Below are positions 12,407-22,886 of a stretch of 64,000 nucleotides of DNA, piece after piece; positions within the stretch are counted from its first letter, which is position 1, and every line of letters starts with the position of its first letter. The position numbers were made by a program, and so were the translations under genes. The notes beneath the pieces were generated by a model, which saw only the letters and a list, made by a program, of their open reading frames with translations, was not told where the DNA came from and did no database searches. Location: positions 19,820,248 to 19,884,247 of the forward strand of contig OY986974.1 in assembly GCA_963920575.1 (NCBI GenBank), in the 5' to 3' direction. Source of the stretch: Narthecium ossifragum. Lineage: Eukaryota; Streptophyta; Magnoliopsida; Dioscoreales; Nartheciaceae.

Positions 12407-13850
12407 CCACAAGGGTCTTCACTCGTTTTACGCGAACAACACACCTTGTTAGGCACATTGCTCGGTTACTAAGTATGAAGTCCTTTTTTTTCTCTTCTGT
12501 TAGGACATTCAACCGTTTTACGAGAACAACATGCTGGTTAGGCACCCTGCCCGGTTACTAAGTTGAACGTCCTTTCTCTCAGTGTTAGGCAATTCAACTA
12601 TTTTACGCGAACAACACGCTGGTTAGGCACATTGCTCGGTTACTAAGTTGAACCGCTACACTTTTCACACACATATACTTTTTGCAGACAGAAAACTGTA
12701 TGTGTCCATGTATCTTCTGTGACATGTCCTAGAATTATGGATCTATCATAGTTTCATGTTCAGAATCTAACTTCAACTCATCCACATGTGAAAGTGTTCA
12801 AGTGCAATAGGATATGTCAAGTTATCCTTAAATCATGGTAAAAGTGTTAAAGTACAGAACTCATGTCATGCATAGTTAAATTTACTGAATTTTACGTGAC
12901 ATATGCATTTCGGAATAACTCATTGAATACTATTCTCAATGATGCATCTTTATCAATAACCATCATTACTTCCTTCGTCTGACACGTTATAAGGGATGTA
13001 TAAACTTCGGTTATCATAAAATAAATAGCTCTGAATTCCTAGAATTCTACCCCCCAACTTAAATGTAATTGTCCCCAATTACACTAAGATAGAAAAAGAA
13101 AGCAAAGAATACGGGATAGAGATAACCTGAGATGCGTCATACGAAAAAGTAACCTTGAGGATAAAAAGAAAAGCAGATTTACAGATCAAGATTAGTCGTG
13201 AACACCAAGTAATGTCGTGATGTCAACCTGCTGTGCATTCCATAGAATATACGCCCTGTAAAATCATAGAAGGAAGACCCCAGGATTGCACTTATGGAAA
13301 GTGAAGAATAAGCATAAAAATTGGAGAAAAATTGGGCAGCATTCCCTCTATTTATTCAGTAAGCACAAGGGTTGTACAATCATCCAACACAATGACAGCA
13401 ATAGAAGAACAAAATATCCTGAGCGTCCACCTGCAGCAGCAATAACACGCATAAAAGCATCCACCCAGACAAAAATAGATTGGCATACGCAGCCCCTCAC
13501 ACTCCCGGGGAACACCCCCCAAAGCCAAAAAGTCAACCGATATATAACTATAAGGTCACGTAAATACAAAAAGGAGTCAACCAACGACCTAGAACAAATC
13601 AAAACATGCCAACACACGGCCGTAGATGCAAGAAACCAAAAAGATATACAGGGAAACCAAGCAAGCATCTAAGGACTCAAGGCTGAGGCGGTGACTCAGG
13701 AAAGGATAACGGCCGATAAGGTACGATAGCAAGCACGGGCGGAGTAGGGTGAAGGTCGTCAAGACGCGTACGGACGTACGAAATGTCCGCCTGTATGGCC
13801 GAGACGTCTGCACGGGAAGCAGCATCCCGCGCGTCCACTGCATCCAACCT
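11881..13850. other. Athila-like 3' non-coding region
   Basis: No coding region is supported. It contains three tandem copies of a ~90-bp unit at about 12415-12650 (each with TTTTACGCGAACAACA-like and CGGTTACTAAGT words), a T-rich tract at 12377-12410, and a second polypurine-like motif on the minus strand at about 13050-13066 (AAGTTGGGGGGTAG). Confidence 0.6.
12415..12650. repeat. Three tandem ~90-bp repeats in the Athila-like 3' region
   Basis: Copies at about 12420-12474, 12507-12563 and 12592-12650 share ACGCGAACAACA, GTTAGGCAC and GCTCGGTTACTAAGT with small differences. Tandem repeats are common in this part of Athila and Ogre elements. Confidence 0.8.
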
Positions 13851-15106
13851 CTAGTGTAAGCGCGTGAACTCAGCGCGGAACTCTCTGTACATCTCACCCA
13901 GTGTAGGATGGTCAACCGGCCCGTACTCTGGTGCATGATGCGCGTGACTGGGACGCGGCTGGCGGAGAAAAACGCCGGCCCTCCTCATGTGGCCGAGGAC
14001 CTTGCTCCAGGTGGCAGAAGCAAAATGTGCCGCCTTAAGTGCATCAAGCGACACGGTCAGCTCCCCCTCTAGGACGCAACCCTGGCGCTGTAGAATGGTG
14101 GATAAAAGCCGAGGATGTGGAAAGGCAGCGTCGTTGTAACTCGGTCGCATCTCCAGCACCGCTCGCCGATAGAACTGAGCAACGTCCTCTAAGATCATCT
14201 GTTGAATACTCATCGCCCAATCCTTGGCCAGCAACCACAACATGTGGAGCCAATCCCCGGTCCGATACTGATCATGCCCCATCTGGAATACATTCCGGCG
14301 CAGCACGTTGTCTACCAGCCACATGTGCGCCGGCAGCTCGGCGCGAGTGAAAGTATCCGTGTGCTGACGGCCCGGATGGAGAAAAAGGCAGGGAACTGAC
14401 TCAAGAACATAAAGCTCATCGGGCGTCGCTCGGTGGAGGCCGGGACAGTATTTAGGAATTAACAATGCACCGCAGACTCCCCGGAGAGTCAAAGATACAT
14501 CGACACCGTCGATCATGGAGGTGAAGCCCCGAGACGCGTACTTGCGGGACGTATCCTTGTCGCGCTCGTCGCCAAAAGGAACGGGCTACAAGTTCTGATA
14601 GAACATGTAGACCAGCCGAGGGTACACAAAGGCAGACAGAGTGCACAGCGGCAGTAGACCCCGGCGCTCGAGGGTCGTGATAGAGTCTTGTGCGTGCTCG
14701 ACCGTCCGGAAGAAGTCGAAGTCGAAGGTGTATTCCATATTAAGCTCGCGAATCTAGCGAGGATGGAGGCCGCGGACATCGGTCGGAGCAGTCGACGGCT
14801 GGGACTTCTTGCGTTTGGTTTGCCGTCGGGGTGGTTGAGAAGAGGAAGCAACCGCGGCTGCCTTTCGCTTGCTGGACGAAGGAGTAACTGCAGTCGAAGA
14901 AGATGGTGGAGCTCTCGAAGCCCGGATCGGCCGTGACGGAGGTGGAGAAGAGGAAGAAGCCGGGGAAGATGCGGATGTTGCTGGAGACGTACTGGTCGTA
15001 GCCGCAGTCAAGGATAGCCGTCTGGCGGGAGGCGTGGAAGAGGAAGCGGCGGCGGCTTTCCCTTTGCCGCCGAGGCCCTTACAGGTGACATTCTTCGCGC
15101 GCACCA
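13851..15106 (-). pseudogene. Envelope-position ORF of the Athila-like element (broken)
   Basis: Starts at MVRAKNVTCKGLGGKGK (15106, minus) with a long Ser/Pro/Ala-rich basic region (about residues 15-110, including KRKKSQPS), then a globular part (YTFDFDFFRTVEHAQDSITTL; FVYPRLVYMFYQNL; VSLTLRGVCGALLIPKYCPG; DWLHMLWLLAKDWAM). Several in-frame stops and at least one frame change, for example near 14755 and 14590. Its place between the integrase tail and the polypurine tract matches the extra ORF of Athila elements, and it resembles the 'putative plant transposon protein' type. No signal peptide or membrane segment is evident, so a true envelope function is not supported. Confidence 0.6.
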
Positions 15107-15271
15107 TGGTAGGGGTGGACGACGACGAACGGAGCCGGTGACGCTCGACGGGAAGCAAGTGATCGCCGCAAAAGGTGTGAATGGGATGTGAGGAAACACG
15201 GCGAGGTCGTGAGTGGGGAAGGGGGTTGGAGAACGGTAATGGAGTGTGGTAGAGGACGAGGATGAAGAGGT

Positions 15272-17502
15272 TGTGAGGACCCGTCCCTCTCCGCCTGTGG
15301 CTTGCTGTGGGCCGCAAGGGCAATTTGGTAAAATTGCACCTTGTCGGCTAGTTCCACACTCGCGCTTGTACACACACTGACCATGTTTGTGGTAATGTTT
15401 GCTTAGAATGGTTAGCGGAACCCGGGATCGAAAGATCCGGACTTAGGCTTGAATTCTCGCCTAAGTTTAGCTTTCAGCACAAAAAGGATCGATCCTCTCT
15501 GGCTAAGAGATCGATCCTCTTGTGCCAGAAAGTCAAGTGAGATCGTCATGAGGTGATCGATCCTTCCTTGGGTAAGGATCGATCCTTCATAGGTCGGTTT
15601 GTTTGCCTATAAAGCAGACGAACCTTCTTCCTTGAAATCCTTTTGAAATCCGGTGATTTGAGCTCAGATCTTGGGATTTTGAAGGCGTTTGAGGACGATC
15701 CAAGGCCTAGCTGCTTGGATCTAAGCTGCGTTTGCTCCGGTAGGGATCCTACCGACATCTCTCTTCGGGGTTTTGAGTTTTCCGGTTTGATCTGTGGTTT
15801 ATTGCTTAGATCTGCGTATATAGTTGTTGGTTTTCTGTGTTTTTTCCGGTTTTAGACTCGTCGGGTTCTGATCTATCAGATCCCAGAGTTTCATGAAGTT
15901 TGGATGAGTTTTCCAGCGGTATTCCTCGTCGGAAGTACGCCGGAGAACCCATCGGGATCGATCCTCTTTGAGGAAGGATCGATCCCCTTTGGTGAGTCAT
16001 GCCCAGCCCGTGCGGGATCGATCCTCCTGGAGGGAGAGATCGATCCTTTGGTGGCTGGGGGATGACGGGTCTCTGGTTACAAGAGGATCGATCCTCTTGA
16101 TGAGAAGGATCGATCTCTTTGGTTCACAGAGACGAGTTTTCCCTAAGTACTGAAGGGATCGATCCTCTTGATGAGAAGGATCGATCCTTTAGTGGCTGAA
16201 GGGTGTTTTAAGTGGGTTTTGCCCGCGGGGCTTTGTATGACAGTTTTTCCTTACTGTCTTGATATCTTGTACATATGATTAAACATGTTAGCCCTATAAT
16301 AGGGCAGTGGTGAACCGGGAGAGTGATGACTCCCGGGATGTTTAGAATAAACGGGCGGGTAGCCCTACAGCTTTCCATAGCCTTGCATGCCGGCGTGCGC
16401 CGAGGGCCTTATCTGCTATATCTGTAAGCTGTTATTTGCGGGGCTGTTTCCCGGTGCAGGTGTTGTGGTGAACTGCTGGCAGCTGGTGGTGGTACCACTG
16501 CAGCAGTTCCCTAGGCCTTACTTTAATCGCTCACCACCCCGGGCCGGCAGGGTGCCGTGCCTAGACCTTGTATTTATATCATCACATCCTGTTGCATGCT
16601 TACATGTTTTATTTTGCGCATGTTCATAGCATGCATTGTGTTGTGCACTAGTTGCATCTGTTTAGGGCGTTGCCGATCCGGGGCTTTCGGGTGGCCCGGA
16701 TCTATCTCTTAGGACCGTGCAGGTAGCTTGGTCCAGGACTCGATTTGTAGTATTCAGTCTTTTCGATGATAGGGTTAGTTGGACATGAATACTGTTGTGC
16801 TTGATGTTTAGAGGTCGTGTCGGCCTTGAGCCAAGTCGTGGTGTAGCCGGTACCCAATCCTTCTAGAACTCTTGGGTGGCAGGTGTGACTACCCAGCGGT
16901 GCTACCCGCCGACAGTGCCCAGGATCCTGTCGTGAGTTGGCAGTGCCGTTTCCTGTCTGACTGAGTGTGACCCAGTGTGTGACCAGTTCGCTGGAAGACC
17001 ACGACTGGGGCACTCAGGGGTATCCGGTGGGGTTATGGGACCCCTCTGATACACCTAGGCTTTGCTTGGGGACGACACTGTTGTGTTCCCTTCCTTTGTG
17101 AGTGTCGTAGTGTAGTGTCCCTGCTGAGCTTAGTGCTCACTCCTACCCGGGCTGCGTTTTACAGGTGCTGGCGCTAGCTCTTCTTCGGTCGCCCCTACCG
17201 GGCAGGTGTTCGGTGACGTGGCGGCGTCTGGCGGAGCTTGAGGAGCTGTGATCTGTCCGTGTACACCTTGGTTATATAGTCTCCTACGGGAGCGATTTTG
17301 TATAACATTCCCTGTTTGAGGATTTGTACTATATTCCAGCTTTGTGTGTTGAGCTTTATAACTGTTGTATAATACAGGATGATTATGCTTATTAGGGTAA
17401 CCACTACAATTAGAGGGAAACCTCGCCAAATTTTCCGCAGTAGGTTAAGTTCCGGTTCGCGTCGCCCGGCCCGGTTGGGCCTACGCGGGTCGGGGCGCGA
17501 CA
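15272..17502 (+). mobile_element. Solo LTR, family B, copy B1
   Basis: 2231 bp, TGTGAGGACCCGTCCCTCT...GGGTCGGGGCGCGACA, with the exact duplication GAGGT at 15267-15271 and 17503-17507 inside the Athila-like element. TATA box TATAAAG at 15608. Four GATCGATC words lie upstream (15488-15590) and eight more in pairs downstream (15957-16175). AATAAA-like signals follow near 16345. No internal region. Confidence 0.95.
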
Positions 17503-17582
17503 GAGGTTGTGCCGGAGACGAGGCCACGCACTGGCCGGAGGTGAGAACGAGGATCGGTGGCGTCCGAGTGAAATGGAGGGGA

Positions 17583-18150
17583 AAAAGCTGGATCGATCGA
17601 AGGGAGATAAGTGCCCTAGGATCGATCAGACCCTGGTTATAAACCCCTTAAAAACGCGACTTCGATCGATCCGTCTGCTGGAGTTGGATCGATCGAATGC
17701 CACGTGGCAACATCGGGAGAGATCGGGTGATATAGGGAATAAATATGCCCGATCGATCGAACTCGTTGAGCATGATCGATCGAACTCGTTGAGCATGATC
17801 GATCGGACTTACTCAACTAAACTCAATGAGAGCGACAGATAGAAGGATCGATCGGAAGGTGTAGTGCCAAAAACACTACGCTCTGTGACGATTAAATGAA
17901 CTAGTCGGATTGATCCCTCTCCCAAGACCCGATCGATCCGACTATAGTCAGGAATAAAGCAAAGACGGATGGATAGAAGGATCGATCGGAAGGTCGAGTG
18001 AAGAAAACACCTCGTTCTGCCAAAGATTAAATACCCACCTCGGATCGATCGGACACAATTGGACGGATCGATCCAACTAAGGCCCGATGAAAATTATGTG
18101 TGACTCAAAGACGGATCGATCTGTCTCTGTCCGTCGGATCGATCGGTCTC
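17583..18150 (-). promoter_or_regulatory. Internal GATCGATC array and TATA-like site of the Athila-like element
   Basis: Fourteen GATCGATC words in about 560 bases (for example near 17590, 17661, 17687, 17772, 17845, 17970, 18041, 18135). On the minus strand the array is followed by TTTATAACC at about 17635, and, after removing the B1 insertion, about 300 bases later by the ATG of the envelope-position ORF at 15106. The arrangement matches the LTR promoters in this window, so an internal promoter is inferred; it could instead be a relic of an LTR fragment. Confidence 0.5.
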
Positions 18151-18463
18151 CACTGAATGTGCAAAATCGCAAAATTCACCTGGGAATGAAGCCTCCACTA
18201 ACGATGGAAAAATACGAACCTCTCCAGGCCATAAGAATTCAACAATAGACATCCTCAAGCTAATAATTTAACAGGACCATCCACAGACAAGCAAAGACCG
18301 CCTCATCAGACAATCAAACTCAAACAAATGAATAAGGAAAAATTAAGCAGGCATGCAGAGAAAACTTAAAAGAAAGAAAACTAAAGAAAAGCACATCAAG
18401 GATGGGTTGCCTCCCATCAAGCGCTTGGTTTAACGTCTCTAGCTCGACCTAATGATAGCGCTA
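18151..18463. other. Non-coding spacer in the Athila-like element
   Basis: AT-rich stretch between the GATCGATC array and the integrase tail stop codon. It includes ACGTTAAACCAAGCGCTTG-like sequence read on the minus strand, usual after gypsy pol. Nothing else seen. Confidence 0.5.
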
Positions 18464-19125
18464 TTACTCATGAATTTGTTCGTGCAACCGTTGTGCGGCT
18501 TCTAAGGTCAGAGGATTTTCTATGTATCGTATTAACCTTTGGCCATTCACTTTAAAGGTGGAACCAGAGTTAGGATGGCGGAGTTCAACAGCCTCATGGG
18601 GGAAAACTTGAGTGATTTCGAATGGGCCTGTCCATCTAGATTTCAGTTTTCCTGGAAAGAACCGGAATCTAGCGTTAAATAACCACACCCTATCCCCCAC
18701 ATTAAAAGTTCTCTGATTAACGAACCTGTCATAATACGCTTTAATTCGAGCCTTATAGATAAGAGCAGTATCATAAGCTTCAGCACGTATTTCCTCCAAC
18801 TCATTGAAAGGCAATGTTTTCAACTCTAAGGATAAAGGTGGAACTAAAGAAGGTAGAGCTGGAAATGAGGATGTAGGGGGTAAAGGCTCAAAGAGAGGTT
18901 CTGTCCAGGACATGCCGCAAACATCAGTAATTACATCGGGATTATTAAACTCCAGTAAAATCTCTTCATTTTCAAACTTGAACACCGATGACAAATCATT
19001 CACGGCATTATTCTCATCATTATCACCCAGAAAATCAACATCCGTACTCAAAACATCCTCATGCAAATCTGAAAAATATTGTTCAAAAACATCATCCTCA
19101 ACCACAATAGATATATCACGACCAT
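18464..19125 (-). pseudogene. Athila-like gag-pol spacer fused in frame to integrase C-terminus
   Basis: Open minus-strand frame. The first part is acidic (EDDVFEQYFSDLHEDVLS; DNDENNAVNDL) and ends PPLSLELKTLP, the usual sequence just before gypsy RT. It runs straight into NELEEIRAEAYDTALIYKAR, then FNVGDRVWLFNARFRFFPGK and SRWTGPFEITQVFP, the chromodomain-less integrase C-terminus. Protease, RT, RNase H and the integrase zinc and DDE domains are absent, although the frame stays open across the join. The upstream end is cut by the family B insertion at 19126. Depends on a partner element to move. Confidence 0.8.
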
Positions 19126-21395
19126 TGTGAGGACCCGTCCCTCTCCTCCTGTGGCTTGCTGTGGACCGGAAGGGCAATTTGGTAAATTGCACTTTGTCGG
19201 CTAGTTTCACTCTCGCGCTTGTACACACACCGACCATGTTTGTGGTAATGTTTGCTTAGAATGGTTAGTGGGACCCGGGATCGAAAGATCCGGACTTTGG
19301 CTTGAGTTCTTGCCTAAGTTTAGCTTTCAGCACAAAAAGGATCGATCCTCTGAGGCTAAGAGATCGATCCTCTTCGTGCTAGAAAGTCAACTGAGATCGC
19401 CATGAAGGATCGATCCTTCCTCGAGGAAGGATCGATCATTCATAAGTCGGTTCGTTTGCCTATAAAGCAGACGAAGCTTCTTCCTTGAATCCCTTTTGAA
19501 ATCCGGCGATTTGAGCTCAGATCTTGGGATTTTTGAAGGCGTTTGAGAACGATCCAAGGCCTAGCTGCTTGGATCTAAGCTGCTCTTGCTCCGGTAGGGA
19601 TCCTACTGACATCTCTCTTCGGGGTTTTGAGTTTTCCGGTTTGATTTGTCTTCTTTTGCTTAGATCTGATTATATAGTTGTTGGTTTTCAGTGATTTTAC
19701 CGGTTTTGGACTCGTGGGATCTAGATCTACCAGATCCCAGAGTTTCGTCTTGTTTGGATGTGTCTTCCGGCGGTATTCCTCGCCGGAAGCACGCTGGAGA
19801 ACCCATTGGGATTGATCCTTCTTGAGGAAGGATCGATCCTTCTGGTTGGTCATGCCCCGCACGATGAAGGATCGATCTTTTGTTTGGAAAAGATCGATCC
19901 TGGTTCTTGGGTGGCATGGTTACCCTTCGTCGCGAAGAAGATCGACCTTCCTGGGAGGAAGGATCGATCATTCTTGGTGCGACGCGAAGGGTGCCCTCTG
20001 TCTCAAGAAAGATCGATCTTCCTGGGAGGAAGGATCGATCTTCCTTGCCTCGACAGCGAGGGAAGCTCACTGTTACATAAATGATCGATCCTTCCCTTGG
20101 TGAGGATCGATCCTTTAGTAGCAGAGAGGGTTTTCATGGCTTTTGCCCGCGGGGCTTGGTATGCCGGTTTTACTTATCGCTTTATACCTTGTATATACGA
20201 TTAAGCATGTTAGCCCTATAATAGGGCAGTGGTGAACCAGGGGAGTGATGACTCCTGGGATTGTGTAGAATAAATGGGCGGGTAGCCCTTCAGCTTTCCA
20301 TAGCCTTGCATGCCGGCGTGCGCCGAGGGCTTTCACATGCTATATTTGTAAGCTATTGTTTGCGGGGTTGTTTCCCGGTGCAGGTGTTGTGGTGGACTGC
20401 TGGCAGTTGGTGGTGTTACCGCTGCAGCAGTCCCTAGACCCTAAATAATCGCTCACCACCCCGGGCCGACAGGGTGCCGTGCCCAGACCTTGTATTTATA
20501 TCATCACATCCTGCTGCATGCTTACATGTATCTTTTCTGCGCATGTTCATAGCATGCATTGTGTTGTGCACTAGTTGCATCTGTTAGGGCGTTGCTGATC
20601 CTGGGCTTCCGGGTAGCCCGGATCTATCTCTTAGGACCGTGCGGGTAGCTTGGTCCAGGACTCGTTTTGTAGTATTCAGTCTTTTCGATGATAGGGTTAG
20701 TTGGACTTGAATACTGTTGTTTTTGATGTTTAGAGGTCGTGTCGGCCTCGAGTCAAGTCGTGGTGTAGCCGGTACCCAATCCTTCTAGAATTCTTGGGTG
20801 GCAGGTGTGACTACCCAGCGGTGCTACCCGCCGACAGTGCCCAGGATCCTGTCGTGAGTTGGCAGTGCCGTTTCCTGTCTGACTGAGTGTGACCCAGTGT
20901 GTGACCAGTTCGCTGGAAGACCACGACTGGGGCACTCAGGGGTATCCGGTGGGGTTATGCGACACTGTTGTATTCCCTTTCTTGTGAGTGTCGTAGTGTA
21001 GTGTCCCTGCTGAGCTTAGTGCTCACTCCTACCCGGGCTGCGTTTTGCAGGTGCTGGCGTGAGCTCTTCTTCGGTCGCCCCTACCGGGCAGGTGTTTGGT
21101 GACGTGGCGGCGTCTGGCGGTGCTTGAGAGGTGGCGATCACATCTGTCTTACCCTTTTTGTATTAGATAGTCTCCTACGGGAGCGATAAATGTATAATTT
21201 CCCTGTTTTGAGGTTTATATCTATTTCAGTTCCGTTGTTCGAGATTTGTAATTGTACTTAATACAGGATGACTATGACTTGTTAGGGTAACCACTACGAT
21301 TAGAGGGAAACCTTGCCAAAATTTCCGCAGTAGGTTAGGTTCCGGTTCGCGTCGCCCGGCCCGGTTGGGCCTACGCGGGTCGGGGCGCGACAACT

Positions 21396-21407
21396 TGGTA
21401 TCAGAGC
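21396..21407 (+). other. tRNA-iMet primer binding site of B2
   Basis: TGGTATCAGAGC, complementary to the 3' end of plant initiator tRNA-Met, three bases after the LTR end GCGCGACA. This confirms orientation and that 19126-21392 is a 5' LTR rather than a solo LTR. Confidence 0.95.
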
Positions 21408-21592
21408 TTAGGCTGTAGATCCCAGGGTGTTAGGATCAGGTTTCGGTTGAGTTGAGCGTGGACTGGGATAGTTCTAGGTCTAGAACATCCTTGCATGCTC
21501 TCCTTGTGATGTGTATGTCTTCCGCTTTATTAGTATGCTGTTTGTTCGCCGTTCTGACGAGTGGCAACTCGTTGTTGTTGGTGATCGTGCAG

Positions 21593-22160
21593 ATGACGGG
21601 AGCTCGTGGCCAGCCTTCTGTTGCCGGTCGGGGTGGGGCACGACCCGGTCGAGCCGCCCGACCGGACAGGGTTGCCCCTGTCAGGGTGGTCCGGGCTAGA
21701 CGCACTGTACCATCACCAGTGACGGTTTCGGTCGCGCAGGCGGAGGTCTTCCTCGCCGAGGAGGAGGCCCCCGTTCCTGTCGGCGGACAGGCCTCGGTGG
21801 CTATCTCGATGGCTTTCAAGCGACTGAACCCTCCCAGGTTCAGTAGTAGGTCTGGAGACCCGACTGCAGCGGACGAGTGGCTTTACGGAGTCACGTGCGT
21901 CCTTGAGGCTCTCTTCGTCGAGGATGACCGGGTTCGGGTCACCCTTGCAGCGTTCCAGCTTGACGGCGAGGCTCGCGACTGGTGGCGCACTGTCCGGCAC
22001 ACCAGTGGCGGAGAGTTGCCGCTGTGGGAGGAGTTCAGGGCGATGTTCCTTGACGTGCACTTTCCAGCTAGTGCACGTGACGCCCTGACCCGCGAGTACC
22101 AGTCCCTTCTGCAGGGTACTCGCATAGTTCAGCAGTACGGCTCCAGGTTTACCCGGCTTG
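21593..22160 (+). pseudogene. Chromovirus gag, truncated
   Basis: ATG at 21593 (MTGARGQPSVAGRGG), an Arg/Gly/Pro-rich N-terminus of about 75 residues, then the conserved gag core: AFKRLNPPRFSSRSGDPTAA, DEWLYGVTCVLEALF, RVTLAAFQLDGEARDWW, LWEEFRAMFLDVHFP and REYQSLLQGTRIVQQY. It breaks off within the core and lacks the zinc knuckle. A homologous, more decayed gag is at 46449-48419. Confidence 0.85.
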
Positions 22161-22644
22161 ATCGAGGTTCTAGAAAAGTAAGCCAATGTTTAGCTTTACC
22201 TTTGAGGGTAAAAGGGAATAATTTAAGTCTCCAAGCATCTTCGGTAAAATTATTGACCCTCACTGTAGAACTAATCAGAATAAACTCCTCGATATGATTG
22301 TAGGGATCCTCATGAGATAATCCATGGAAGGTTGGTAACGATTGTAAAAATTGTGGTTTAATCTCATAATGGGCTACCCCAATTACTGGGGGTTGAATGC
22401 AAGAGTTAGAAGTGAAAGAAGTTGGAACATAAAAATCTTTCATGGCTCTACGACCCTGGTTCTCAGGTTGGTTAGGATTGTCATTAGGTCCAGGATTGTC
22501 CTCATGGTTATCCATGACTAAATGAGTAGGAGAAGAAACTGACAATTTATGTGATGCAGAACAAGAAGCAAGAAATTCTTTCAATGTAAGAGCAAGATCT
22601 GGGTCCTTATCATCACTCATCCACACATCATAAAGAGCATCCAA
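22160..22644 (-). pseudogene. Athila-like gag, N-terminal part
   Basis: Minus strand from MDALYDVWMSDDKDPDLAL; a Pro/Asn-rich linker (HEDNPGPNDNPNQPENQ), then FLQSLPTFHGLSHEDPYNHI, EEFILISSTVRVNNFTEDAW and LKLFPFTLKGKAKHWL, typical of Athila/Tat-type gag. It is cut off after KHWLTFLEPRS by the family B junction, so the C-terminal half and zinc knuckle are missing. Starts about 220 bases after the primer site. Confidence 0.8.
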
Positions 22645-22861
22645 GGTTTAGAAATACAAACAGTGCAATCTCGATGACATGTTGTTGGCGTTCGCTCCTT
22701 CACCGCTCGGAAGGATCCGCTTTGTTCTTCACCTACTGATCACAAAAAGGTACGGAAATATTAGTACTGAAACTATTTTTGATCTTTTATATAATAAACG
22801 ACGGATAACAACTAATTAAGCACGAAACTATACTAAGTAAACAACTCAAAACACAGTAAAA

Positions 22862-22880
22862 ATCCCCGGCAACAGCGCCA
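22862..22880 (-). other. tRNA-Asp primer binding site of the Athila-like element
   Basis: Minus strand TGGCGCTGTTGCCGGGGAT matches the 3' end of plant tRNA-Asp(GUC) with one mismatch, six bases from the LTR boundary. A tRNA-Asp primer is usual for Athila-type elements. Confidence 0.85.
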
Positions 22881-22886
22881 AAATTT

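Larger units (their letters stand above)
19126..22160 (+). mobile_element. Truncated family B chromovirus (B2): 5' LTR, PBS and gag
   Basis: 5' LTR 19126-21392 (TGTGAGGACC...GGGGCGCGACA), primer site, leader and start of gag, then an abrupt change at about 22160 into Athila-like gag of the opposite strand. No 3' LTR and no matching duplication (left flank ACCAT), so the right part of this element and some of the Athila-like gag were deleted. The LTR carries twelve GATCGATC words at 19338-20110 on both sides of its TATA box (CCTATAAAGC near 19459). Confidence 0.9.

Noticed and set aside
12377..12410. T-rich tract as a retroposon tail
   Set aside because: It is interrupted by C, has no duplication, and lies in the non-coding 3' region of the Athila-like element.
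14039..15141. Plus-strand open frames opposite the Athila-like extra ORF
   Set aside because: GC-rich shadows; the minus strand fits the element's orientation and protein character.
17583..18150. CRISPR-like array of short repeats
   Set aside because: The repeated unit is an 8-base palindrome with irregular spacing in plant retrotransposon DNA; no constant repeat-spacer length and no cas genes.
19121..22160. B2 as a solo LTR or complete element
   Set aside because: A primer site and gag follow the LTR, excluding a solo LTR, and no pol or 3' LTR is present, excluding a complete element.
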